A DNA stretch of 64,000 bases from Bacteroides sp. GTDB taxonomy: Bacteria; Bacteroidota; Bacteroidia; Bacteroidales; Bacteroidaceae. Below the pieces are notes generated by a model. The model saw nothing but the letters and a program-made list of their open reading frames with translations, was not told where the DNA came from and made no database searches. The stretch covers positions 12,903-76,902 of the forward strand of contig NZ_JASLER010000031.1 in NCBI RefSeq assembly GCF_030151085.1. Direction: 5' to 3'. Position numbers and translations under genes: made by a program. This document shows, piece by piece, positions 54,029 to 62,212 of the stretch; within the stretch, counting starts at the first letter, position 1, and every line of letters starts with the position of its first letter.

Positions 54029-55438
54029 TTAGTTTGATTTCTTATTAAAACACCAATTATAAACATTATTATATGAAATATTCTTCACAATTTCCCCCAG
54101 CAATACCATATCATTGGGGAGTTCTCCCTTTTCCACTTGTTCGCCAATATACCCACAAAGTATACGGCGGAAATACTCGTGACGTGAAAAAGAAAGAATA
54201 CTACGTGAGTCAGTAGTCATACCAATAAAGCGACTTAACAAGCCATAACTGGACAAAGCACGAAAATGACCTTCAATTCCTTCTTTATGGTCATTGTACC
54301 ACCAAGCCGGACCAAATTGCAATTTCCCCGCCACTCCATCACCTGTAAAAGAACCTGTAAGTGTAGCAAAGGCTGCATTATCTGCCGGATTGAGCGTATA
54401 AATTATAGTTTTAGGCATACTATCGACGGACTCGGCACTATCCAAAAAGTCACACAAGCTACGAATATCGCATACATTACCTATTGTAGCATATCCGCCA
54501 GCCGGACCGCATAAACGGCGCAGACGGCTAGTAGTATAACGTTCAGCACCTATATGTAATTGCATTACCCACCCACGAGCAGCATACTCCTTCGCCAACT
54601 TTAACAGAACAAAAGAGCGTAACTTCACTTGATCGGCAGTGCCAATATCACCGTTCTGCAAATAAGCAGAGAAGATATGTGAAGCCTCATTAACATCGGG
54701 CAAAAGAAAAGCAAACCCATTGTCAAGGGCATGATCAGCCAATTGACAACCTGCTTCATCGAACATATCCAGATGCAGGTGCAAAGCATACAAATAATCG
54801 TCCAATGAATTGATAGAAGTAGTCTGCCCCAATCGATCCACCCACAACTTAAAGCCTGGAGTTCCAAAAGCCAGAATGGAATCGGCACGTAAGGAAGGTA
54901 GTACTTTTAAAGCAGCTGCACGTTCAGAAGCCGTACGATGCAGTGACACATTATCCAGTAAGTCGTCAGAGGTACAAACTATTTCAACATTCCACTTGCT
55001 AAGAATACCTAAAGTGCTATATTCTTTCTGCTGTAATAAGACATTACAATGCTGATATATGTCCTCAGCCGTATCAAGTGCGAGCAGATCGTCAATATGG
55101 AAAATGCGTTTTAGTTCCAAAGCAGACCAATGATAAAGTGGATTTCCTACCACATCAGGACAAGTACGTGCCCATGCTTCGTACTTTGTCTTAGATGAAG
55201 TTTTACCTGTTATACAATCTTCCGGAATACCATTAATACGCATAGCACGGTGCTTGTAAGGATCATGCGTCACCCACAGCTCGGCTAAATTACCATAGCA
55301 TTGGTTTGTTGCCAATGCTATGGGATCTAAATGATTATGGTAATCTATAATGGGAAGATTTTCTGCATACAGATGATACAGTTCACGGGCAGCATCTGTA
55401 TGCAACAAGAAATCTTCTGTCAAAAATGTAGCTTTCAT
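54029..55438 (-). CDS. uxaC: Glucuronate (uronate) isomerase
   Basis: 469 residues, the usual length. The start MKATFLTEDFLLHTDAARELYH and IIDYHNHLDP (metal-binding His pair), LKRIFHIDDLL, MQLHIGAERYTTS and GMTTDSRSILSFSRHEYFRRILC near the end are signatures of UxaC. It interconverts D-glucuronate with D-fructuronate, and D-galacturonate with D-tagaturonate. No uxaA/uxaB-type (altronate) genes are near, while uxuA and an UxuB-like SDR are, so glucuronate is the likely substrate here. It begins 3 bp after the RraA-like stop. Confidence 0.95.
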   Translation of the reverse strand: MKATFLTEDFLLHTDAARELYHLYAENLPIIDYHNHLDPIALATNQCYGNLAELWVTHDPYKHRAMRINGIPEDCITGKTSSKTKYEAWARTCPDVVGNPLYHWSALELKRIFHIDDLLALDTAEDIYQHCNVLLQQKEYSTLGILSKWNVEIVCTSDDLLDNVSLHRTASERAAALKVLPSLRADSILAFGTPGFKLWVDRLGQTTSINSLDDYLYALHLHLDMFDEAGCQLADHALDNGFAFLLPDVNEASHIFSAYLQNGDIGTADQVKLRSFVLLKLAKEYAARGWVMQLHIGAERYTTSRLRRLCGPAGGYATIGNVCDIRSLCDFLDSAESVDSMPKTIIYTLNPADNAAFATLTGSFTGDGVAGKLQFGPAWWYNDHKEGIEGHFRALSSYGLLSRFIGMTTDSRSILSFSRHEYFRRILCGYIGEQVEKGELPNDMVLLGEIVKNISYNNVYNWCFNKKSN

Positions 55439-55441
55439 TGT

Positions 55442-56167
55442 CTAGAAATAGCCTCCATTATTAATCATTTCTACAGCTGAAAAACCGGGATGCACCCAAC
55501 CACGCATTTCTCTCTCATTAGCATTGATTTCTTCAGCACGTACCAATACATCGTAAGCAATAGTACGAGGAATGACAACCACTCCGTCGACGTCACCAAA
55601 GATAACATCACCCGGCTTGATATAAACCTTACCTATACGTACAGGAATGTTATAGCCCGTAATCTTAGTACGCCCCAGCGAACCATTAGAGCTACGATAG
55701 CGATAGAAGACTGGGAAATTCTGCCCCAATACCTTGCGAGTGTCACGCAAACCACCATTTACTACAGCACAACGTGCACCGCGGGCAATAGCCGATGCAG
55801 TCATCACTTCACCCCAATGAGCAGCTTCCGTTTCTTCACCCGCATCCCACACCACGCAACTATTACAGGGCATATCGTCAAGCATCTTAGCACGGATCTC
55901 CATTTCCCCCCCCACTGTCGGATCAGGATTACTACGGACAGTGAAAGCAATACCACAAGATACCATCTCAAATTTAAGCGGTAGAATGTTTATAGGTAAT
56001 GCCTGATCCATGAAGGTAGCTTCACGTAACACATCATTTACCGCTCCGGTATACAATTTCTCATAACGGTCACAAAGTTCTGCCTCAGAAATAGGGAACT
56101 CTGTTGTCTCTATCTTATCCAATTTCTCGCGAAGCTTATCAAGCTTCATTAAATTCTTATCTGCCAT
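55442..56167 (-). CDS. RraA-family protein (putative keto-acid aldolase)
   Basis: 241 residues, cytoplasmic. RraA/HMG-aldolase fold features: ELCDRYEKLYTGAVNDVLRE, a GEVMTASAIARGARCAVVNGGLRDTRKV segment with the Arg-Asp pair that holds pyruvate and metal in class II aldolases, and KPGDVIFGDVDGVVVIPR. The family covers 4-hydroxy-4-methyl-2-oxoglutarate aldolases and the E. coli RNase E inhibitor RraA. Set between uxaC and uxuA with gaps of 3 and 45 bp, it likely acts on a keto-acid derived from uronate, for instance cleaving a 2-keto-3-deoxy sugar acid. That activity is a hypothesis; the window has no KDG kinase or KDPG aldolase. Confidence 0.85.
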   Translation of the reverse strand: MADKNLMKLDKLREKLDKIETTEFPISEAELCDRYEKLYTGAVNDVLREATFMDQALPINILPLKFEMVSCGIAFTVRSNPDPTVGGEMEIRAKMLDDMPCNSCVVWDAGEETEAAHWGEVMTASAIARGARCAVVNGGLRDTRKVLGQNFPVFYRYRSSNGSLGRTKITGYNIPVRIGKVYIKPGDVIFGDVDGVVVIPRTIAYDVLVRAEEINANEREMRGWVHPGFSAVEMINNGGYF

Positions 56168-56212
56168 AAATTAAAATATTTATATATATAATTGTTTTGT
56201 GTCTGTATCATT

Positions 56213-57166
56213 TTATTCTTCAAGCAACCCCTTCAAATAACCGGTTGCAAAAATATGCCCTAGCATTTCATAAGCAGGATTATCTCCTCCTTCACCAGCC
56301 ATAATAGGCGCATGGTCAGTACGTACTACCCCATCAAAGCCCACTTTCCGGTAAGCTTCAATACATGCCTTCATATCAGTCATTCCTTCATCGTGAAAAG
56401 TTTCCTCAAAGCAAGAGGCCGTACCACGAATATCACGGAAATGAACAAAGAAAATCTTGCCACGACTACCAAAATATTCAATGATTTGCGGTATGTTTTC
56501 CCCCATAGCAGCAAAGGTGCCTTGACAGAGAGTTATCCCATTGTAATCACTAGGAAAAAGTTGCATTGCTTTGTCCATATTTTCTGCACTGCGAAAAATT
56601 CGCGCCACACCTTGCAATGAAGGTACAGGAGGATCATCAGGATGAAGAGCTAATTGCACTTTACATTCCTCGGCCACAGGCAATATCCGATCCATGAAAT
56701 ATTTGTAGTTATCCCAAATCTGCTCGTCGCTCAATTCTCCGACCTCAGTAAGCAAAGGTGCTTTCTCTACCAAAGAATTATCAAAGCAAGTAACCAATGC
56801 ACCTCCACGCCCTTTCTTAGAAAAGCTAGTACGATACCAACCCGACTGTGGCATGAAATTGTAGCAAAGTGTGGGAATATCCAAAGCTGCCATATTACGT
56901 AATACATTCTTAAAAACTTCTATCTCCTGATCACGTCCGGGCAAACCAAGTTTGATATGATAATGGGGAGGCGCCGGCTCAATAACCTCCAATTTCAAGC
57001 CTGCATCAGCCAGGCTCTGTTTAGCATAAAGCATCGCCTTGAAATCCCACGGTTTCATGTAATATCGTTCGGGAGGTAATGCTGCTACCGCATAATCTAC
57101 TCCCAGTTGTTTAGCAACTTGCCATTTTTCACTGGGAAGTGTATGTAAATACCATGCAATCTTCAT
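56213..57166 (-). CDS. uxuA: Mannonate dehydratase
   Basis: 317 residues, cytoplasmic, of the UxuA xylose-isomerase-like TIM-barrel family. Conserved stretches: LCYNFMPQSGWYRTS, LALHPDDPPVPS with metal-binding His and Asp, LCQGTFAAMG, IFFVHFRDIRG and FDGVVRTDHAP near the end. It is shorter than E. coli UxuA (about 394) because the mid-protein insert is reduced; this short type is common outside enterobacteria. It dehydrates D-mannonate to 2-keto-3-deoxygluconate. It lies 4 bp after the symporter gene, so the transporter and pathway are made together. Confidence 0.9.
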   Translation of the reverse strand: MKIAWYLHTLPSEKWQVAKQLGVDYAVAALPPERYYMKPWDFKAMLYAKQSLADAGLKLEVIEPAPPHYHIKLGLPGRDQEIEVFKNVLRNMAALDIPTLCYNFMPQSGWYRTSFSKKGRGGALVTCFDNSLVEKAPLLTEVGELSDEQIWDNYKYFMDRILPVAEECKVQLALHPDDPPVPSLQGVARIFRSAENMDKAMQLFPSDYNGITLCQGTFAAMGENIPQIIEYFGSRGKIFFVHFRDIRGTASCFEETFHDEGMTDMKACIEAYRKVGFDGVVRTDHAPIMAGEGGDNPAYEMLGHIFATGYLKGLLEE

Positions 57167-57170
57167 TTTT

Positions 57171-58838
57171 TTATTTCTTTTTAGTTTTTAGCTTATATAC
57201 TATAAATATCACTACTGCTGCCAATAGGCAAAGAATGCCAGCCAAGAAACCATAACGTCCACCTGTTGTATCTATCGAAGGAATACTGATAGCACTGAAC
57301 AATACTCCCGACACCAGCATAGAGAATATGAAAAGATAGAACAGAGCACGAATATATTGCGATGAAATAACGGGTTTATCTTCTTCACGAATAGGTGTTT
57401 CCACCAATCTAAAAAATGCCTTTTCTTCATCCGGCATTGTCTTTTTACTTCGTACCAACGAAGGGTAATAATAGACAAGCAAACATAAAGACGTCTCTAT
57501 CAATGTAGCCATTTCCCAAGACACAGAAGGCAGCATGTTGAGAACAATACCAGTAATTATGCCTATAAAAATAGTATAAATAGCCGAAGTCTTATTGGGA
57601 TAGCGTGACACAATCCCCAGTACCAAAGGAATTCCTACAGGGATAGCTAAAATACCTGTAAAAAGTTTATTAGCTTCAAAAGCTCCACCGAAATTGCGAA
57701 TACCGATAGCTCCCAAAATGATAATGATACCCACGCATAAAGTTGAAATACGGGCTACAAAGAGTAACTTTCGGGGAGTTGCTTTGGAATTTATCATGCG
57801 AAAATACACATCGTTCGTAAGTACACCTGCCATCACGTTATACTCAGCATTAAGCGATGACATGGTAGCAGCGAACATGGAAGAAAACATAACGCCCATA
57901 ATTCCCACTGGAAGCAACATGGAAGAAACAGTCACATATGACATTTCCGGGTCAGGGATAGCTGGTACTATAAGTGGTGAAGCAATGGCCGGTAACAAAA
58001 ATATAGGAGTAAATATAAAAAACAGCAAACCGCTAACCAATCCCACTTTTCTTGCTGCCGATTCATCGCGCACACAATAGAACTTCTGAATAAATGTCCA
58101 GTTCTCATTGTATTTTATAACCGTCATAATAGCATAAACAATCAACCATAACGGAGCTCCCTTCGGCCCATTAAACCAAGTCATATTGGCAGGCAATTTA
58201 TCATGCAAAACATCTATTCCCCCAATGTGACCAATGGTGAGAGGCAAGAGGATACCTGTAACCAATATCAAGATAACAAATTGCACCGTACTCATAATAG
58301 TTACCGTCCAAATACCGCCAATAATATTAAAAGCCGTCACGATAACACCAGAAATCACGATAGCCCATTCCAACGACAAAGGTGTAACTACGGTGATAAA
58401 TACTCCGATGGCATAGAGCCTTACCATATTATCCAAAAAACGCATTACCAACCCCATCCATGTCACCAACTTGCGTACCGAATATCCATAACGCTGTTCC
58501 AGATACTCTACCGGTGTAGTATGACCTGTTCGCCTCCATCGTTTGCCAAAGCAAATTCCTGCTATAATGCAAGCCGGCACAGTTGTCCAAAACACTGTAA
58601 TGGAAACCAATCCATATTCATAAGCTATACCGGCATAAGCCACAAACACAAAAGTGCTAAACAATCCCATGAAGTTCGTAATGGTGGCCATTAACCAAGG
58701 AATAGCGCCTCCACCCTTAAAATAAGAGCCAACATCCTTGACTAACCAGCCAAAAGAAAGCCCTATCACCCCCATAAGCAAGATATAAATGCCCACAGCG
58801 ATGTAATCCAGTTGTTGAAGATGCATCAAAGTATCCAT
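57171..58838 (-). CDS. Sodium:solute symporter (SSS family)
   Basis: 555 residues with about 13-15 hydrophobic segments. SSS/SLC5 features: YIAVGIYILLMGVIGLSFGW as TM1, SYFKGGGAIPWLMATITNFMGLFST as TM2 with its unwound sodium-site region, GKRWRRTGHTTPVEYLEQRYG, and WTFIQKFYCVRDE. Inner-membrane importer driven by sodium. Its start codon overlaps the stop of the GH39-like gene by one base (TGATG), and uxuA follows 4 bp later, so it probably brings in free glucuronate or a short uronate-containing product released in the periplasm. Substrate is inferred from position only. Confidence 0.92.
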   Translation of the reverse strand: MDTLMHLQQLDYIAVGIYILLMGVIGLSFGWLVKDVGSYFKGGGAIPWLMATITNFMGLFSTFVFVAYAGIAYEYGLVSITVFWTTVPACIIAGICFGKRWRRTGHTTPVEYLEQRYGYSVRKLVTWMGLVMRFLDNMVRLYAIGVFITVVTPLSLEWAIVISGVIVTAFNIIGGIWTVTIMSTVQFVILILVTGILLPLTIGHIGGIDVLHDKLPANMTWFNGPKGAPLWLIVYAIMTVIKYNENWTFIQKFYCVRDESAARKVGLVSGLLFFIFTPIFLLPAIASPLIVPAIPDPEMSYVTVSSMLLPVGIMGVMFSSMFAATMSSLNAEYNVMAGVLTNDVYFRMINSKATPRKLLFVARISTLCVGIIIILGAIGIRNFGGAFEANKLFTGILAIPVGIPLVLGIVSRYPNKTSAIYTIFIGIITGIVLNMLPSVSWEMATLIETSLCLLVYYYPSLVRSKKTMPDEEKAFFRLVETPIREEDKPVISSQYIRALFYLFIFSMLVSGVLFSAISIPSIDTTGGRYGFLAGILCLLAAVVIFIVYKLKTKKK

Positions 58839-60271
58839 CAGTTCAAAGCATTTTTTTCAATGATTACTATCGGAGAATCATATACAGGTACACCACGCAG
58901 AATGAAATTGTTGCCTTGCTTTGAATATGCCGATACAGGAATCTCGAAAATCCAACCTGTAAGTAAATCCACCCATACCGGCTGTGTAAAGTTACACCCG
59001 GTGAGAGTCACATCCTTGTATTGAAATTCGTTGTCGTTACGCGGAGCTTCGCTCTGATTCCATATAAGGAAGCTATAGGCACCATCCGCATTCCGATAGA
59101 GATTATGAGCAAAGGTGTCTTCTCCACCTCCACAATTCATTTGATATGAAGTGATTCGATCGGAGAAATTATCAAATAGTGTAGCAAAATGCTGCACAGC
59201 CTTATAAGCAAGTTTCGTACGGAGAGCTTTTTTCTCTCCATTAGACTGAATCAAACCCTTCACATTGAGTTTAGCGACATACTTGTTCAGCCCCGTAGGA
59301 TAGGCCATATCAATAATAGAGAAAACACTTGTTTCCACCCCATGTCCATGATCGCCCAATAGTCGGCGCAAGTCCCATTTAGCTTGTGAAATTTCAGTCC
59401 AGTCATAATTATCAAGTGCGCCACCCATGTGTCCTTTCGACGGAGCACCATTTTCACCTTGTCGCAGTTGAATACCAGGAGCATATTTATCAATTATTTG
59501 ACGGAAGTTCATCACTGCCTTATAGGAATTCTCCGGACGATACTCGTAACCATGGTAAGAAATCCAATGGAATAGATTTAGTTTTCCCTCCTTTTTTACT
59601 AGCTTGAGGCAATCCTCCAATAACTTACCATTAAGTGTACAGAATGCGAATCCGGCAATACGTGCTTTCGGATCTACTTTTTTAATAACCTCAGCTGTAC
59701 GAATATTCATGTCAACAATATCTTCGGCAGGAATATTTTCACTCAAATCCGGTTCGTTCCATATTTCCCACTCGTGTACTTTGCTCAAATAGCGTGTAGC
59801 CATAGCCTCCACCCATTTATTCCAAGCTTGTTTGGCCTCTTCAGACTTAGGCATTCCTCCACCCAAGTTTATCGTTCCTCCTCCTTGATAAATGGGATTA
59901 CCATAAGAGGTTTGCAACCATACTTGTAAACCACGTGACAAGGCATCATCTATGATGTGATCCAGCCAAGCAAAGTCATATACACCTTTCTGCTTTTCGG
60001 TCTTTGCCCATCCGGCTTGCAGGCGTATTTTCTTCATCCCTAATCCCGGAAGATAAGTTTTATACTCGTCATAGTCAGTATAGTCCCTGTCTAAAACTTC
60101 ACAACCTACAGTAAGGTTCTCAGCGTTGATTTCCTTTACAGTTTTCGGAATCAACTGCCCCATAGGACGATAGTCACCCTCTACTTTTAGTGAGAGATAG
60201 GAAACTTGCCCTTGCAGCTGTGATGCTGCAAGGTAAAGTATTCCAACAATAAATAAGAATCTACTTCTCAT
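58838..60271 (-). CDS. Clan GH-A glycosidase, GH39-like
   Basis: 477 residues from the ATG at 60271; the frame extends five codons to a TTG at 60286, but only the ATG gives a normal signal peptide (MRSRFLFIVGILYLAAS). A TIM barrel is indicated by LGMKKIRLQAGWAKTEKQKGVYDF, acid/base Glu173 in EIWNEPDLSE, WISYHGYEYRP and nucleophile Glu273 in RQGENGAPSKG, with a small beta domain at the C-terminus. The closest family I can suggest is GH39 (beta-xylosidase, alpha-iduronidase); other clan-A families are possible. It directly follows SusD, a position often held by an enzyme for the key side chain. Confidence 0.75.
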   Translation of the reverse strand: MRSRFLFIVGILYLAASQLQGQVSYLSLKVEGDYRPMGQLIPKTVKEINAENLTVGCEVLDRDYTDYDEYKTYLPGLGMKKIRLQAGWAKTEKQKGVYDFAWLDHIIDDALSRGLQVWLQTSYGNPIYQGGGTINLGGGMPKSEEAKQAWNKWVEAMATRYLSKVHEWEIWNEPDLSENIPAEDIVDMNIRTAEVIKKVDPKARIAGFAFCTLNGKLLEDCLKLVKKEGKLNLFHWISYHGYEYRPENSYKAVMNFRQIIDKYAPGIQLRQGENGAPSKGHMGGALDNYDWTEISQAKWDLRRLLGDHGHGVETSVFSIIDMAYPTGLNKYVAKLNVKGLIQSNGEKKALRTKLAYKAVQHFATLFDNFSDRITSYQMNCGGGEDTFAHNLYRNADGAYSFLIWNQSEAPRNDNEFQYKDVTLTGCNFTQPVWVDLLTGWIFEIPVSAYSKQGNNFILRGVPVYDSPIVIIEKNALN

Positions 60272-60316
60272 AATTTTATTACCCAAACAAATTTTACCTC
60301 AAATATATTTTTTTTA

Positions 60317-62182
60317 CTAATCTGCAGTTTCTTTATAGCCTGGATTTTGTTTCAACTGCGGATTCAACACCAACTCTTTAATAGGAATAGGATAAAGATA
60401 ATAATGATCCAAAAATCCCTTCGGCTGCTGACGGAAAACAACATACCCCTCTTTGTCAGCACTACCTTCCACGGTACCATATCCCTTTATCTCTAAGGTG
60501 TTGTTATAGTCAGCATTCTTCACCCAGCATCCGGTCAACTCCTTCTTCAGGTAGTCACCCTTTTTCCAACGACGGAGATCATCGAAAGCAAAATTTTCAC
60601 CCAATAGTTCCACAGAACGCTCACGACGGATCTCCCACAATAATGCCGGAACTGTCTGGTCTCTATTGGGATCAAAGCTATCATTGATATCAGCCACCTT
60701 CATGAGAGCAACATTGGCACGTGGGCGCAGCTTATTGATAGTCAAATTAGCCACTTCTTGATCAAATTTCCCCAATTCACACATAGCTTCAGCATAGTTT
60801 AGCATAGTTTCCTCTATGCGGAAACGAGCCATGTCAGTAGTGTTTTGTGCATGCTTGGTAAGACAGTCGGCCTCATTGTAATACTTCCAAAACCAATAAC
60901 CAAAACGCCCTGTAAATGGAGTACCACCTCCTTGAGAATAAGGTCTGAAACGCGGTGCGGAACCATTGAGTGTAGAAGCATTCCATGCACGACTAGGCAA
61001 ACGCTTATGACCAGATTCGGATATTCTTTCCAGCAGATCAATATTTTCAGTGAACTTTTGGCAATCTTCTTCTGTCAAAACATAAGTACTAGCGCCAAAG
61101 GTAACAGTTTCACCCGGCTGATAACGTTTCCAATTCGTATCGTTATTACCATTCACCTTCACCCGGAAGGGAGGTACAATAGTATAATACAAACGGTAAT
61201 CTCGGTTACGGAACTCGTCATATACTGTGGCATCCCCTTTATACTGTTCACTGTTACCAATAGGCTTACCATCACTACACAAGTATAGGTTCACCAACTC
61301 TTTTGTTCCCTCATATATATTACCAGAGGAACCAGCTTGTCGCCCACCCTGATGAGTCAGCCCTGCTTGGTCTGAATATTCAAAATACAATAATACACCA
61401 GGCATTCCGGCTAGACTTTCGGAAGTAAAGAGTAACTCATAATTGTCAGCAACGTTAGGAACTGCATCCATTAGCTTCTTTGAATAATCAGCACAAACTT
61501 GCAGGTATTTTTCTGCATCATTCAGGCCGTGATATTTGCGCCAAGTTCCTTCGAAAATAGCAAAACGGGAAATCAAGGCCTGCACCACTTTCTGATTAAT
61601 AGTATTGTTACCGTCTCCGGCAGGCTTAATATTTTTCTCAGCCTCTTCCAAATCACGCAAAATATTGGCAGCCACTTCATCGCGAGTAGCACGAGGACCA
61701 TAGAGTACTTCCGTATCGTTTTCACCGAGCACATGTTCTATCCAAGGCACACCGCCATACTTGGACAATAACTGGAAATAACGAAAGGAACGGAAAAAAA
61801 GCCCTACACTGCGCCAATGCGCCTTTTCAGTTTCACTCATTTCGGAACCATCAATATTATCAATCATGGTATTGACACGACGGATATACTCAAAGTTCCA
61901 TTCTGAATTCTCAGTTGCCTCAGTCACATTTTGGTAAGCCCATACATTACTGTTGGAAGAATTATTGTTTACCATCAGATGTGAGTTCTTATCCTTATCC
62001 CAAACATCGGTGGCATCTCCATTGAAAATCTCATAAAGTCCCCAATTGTAAGTCTTGAAATTGTCATATGTTTTAAATGACGTAGTAGTAGTCAGTTTAT
62101 CTTTAGGCTCAATATTAAATAAATCATTACAAGAGCTCAATATAATACTACAAAATAGAAATAATATTATGTATTTTTTCAT
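60317..62182 (-). CDS. SusD-like surface glycan-binding lipoprotein (3)
   Basis: 621 residues; lipobox IILSSCNDLFNIEPKD with Cys18. RagB/SusD features include WRSVGLFFRSFRYFQLLSKYGGVPWIEH, KVVQALISRFAIFEGTWRKYHG, RIEETMLNYAEAMCELG and LLWEIRRERSVELLGENFAFDDLRRWKKG. It is the partner of the SusC encoded 30 bp upstream and belongs to a different subgroup from the two SusDs of the mannan region. It probably binds the uronic-acid-containing oligosaccharides taken up by this operon. Confidence 0.95.
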   Translation of the reverse strand: MKKYIILFLFCSIILSSCNDLFNIEPKDKLTTTTSFKTYDNFKTYNWGLYEIFNGDATDVWDKDKNSHLMVNNNSSNSNVWAYQNVTEATENSEWNFEYIRRVNTMIDNIDGSEMSETEKAHWRSVGLFFRSFRYFQLLSKYGGVPWIEHVLGENDTEVLYGPRATRDEVAANILRDLEEAEKNIKPAGDGNNTINQKVVQALISRFAIFEGTWRKYHGLNDAEKYLQVCADYSKKLMDAVPNVADNYELLFTSESLAGMPGVLLYFEYSDQAGLTHQGGRQAGSSGNIYEGTKELVNLYLCSDGKPIGNSEQYKGDATVYDEFRNRDYRLYYTIVPPFRVKVNGNNDTNWKRYQPGETVTFGASTYVLTEEDCQKFTENIDLLERISESGHKRLPSRAWNASTLNGSAPRFRPYSQGGGTPFTGRFGYWFWKYYNEADCLTKHAQNTTDMARFRIEETMLNYAEAMCELGKFDQEVANLTINKLRPRANVALMKVADINDSFDPNRDQTVPALLWEIRRERSVELLGENFAFDDLRRWKKGDYLKKELTGCWVKNADYNNTLEIKGYGTVEGSADKEGYVVFRQQPKGFLDHYYLYPIPIKELVLNPQLKQNPGYKETAD

Positions 62183-62212
62183 ACTTCTAGTGAATTGAAT
62201 GGATAAAATAGA

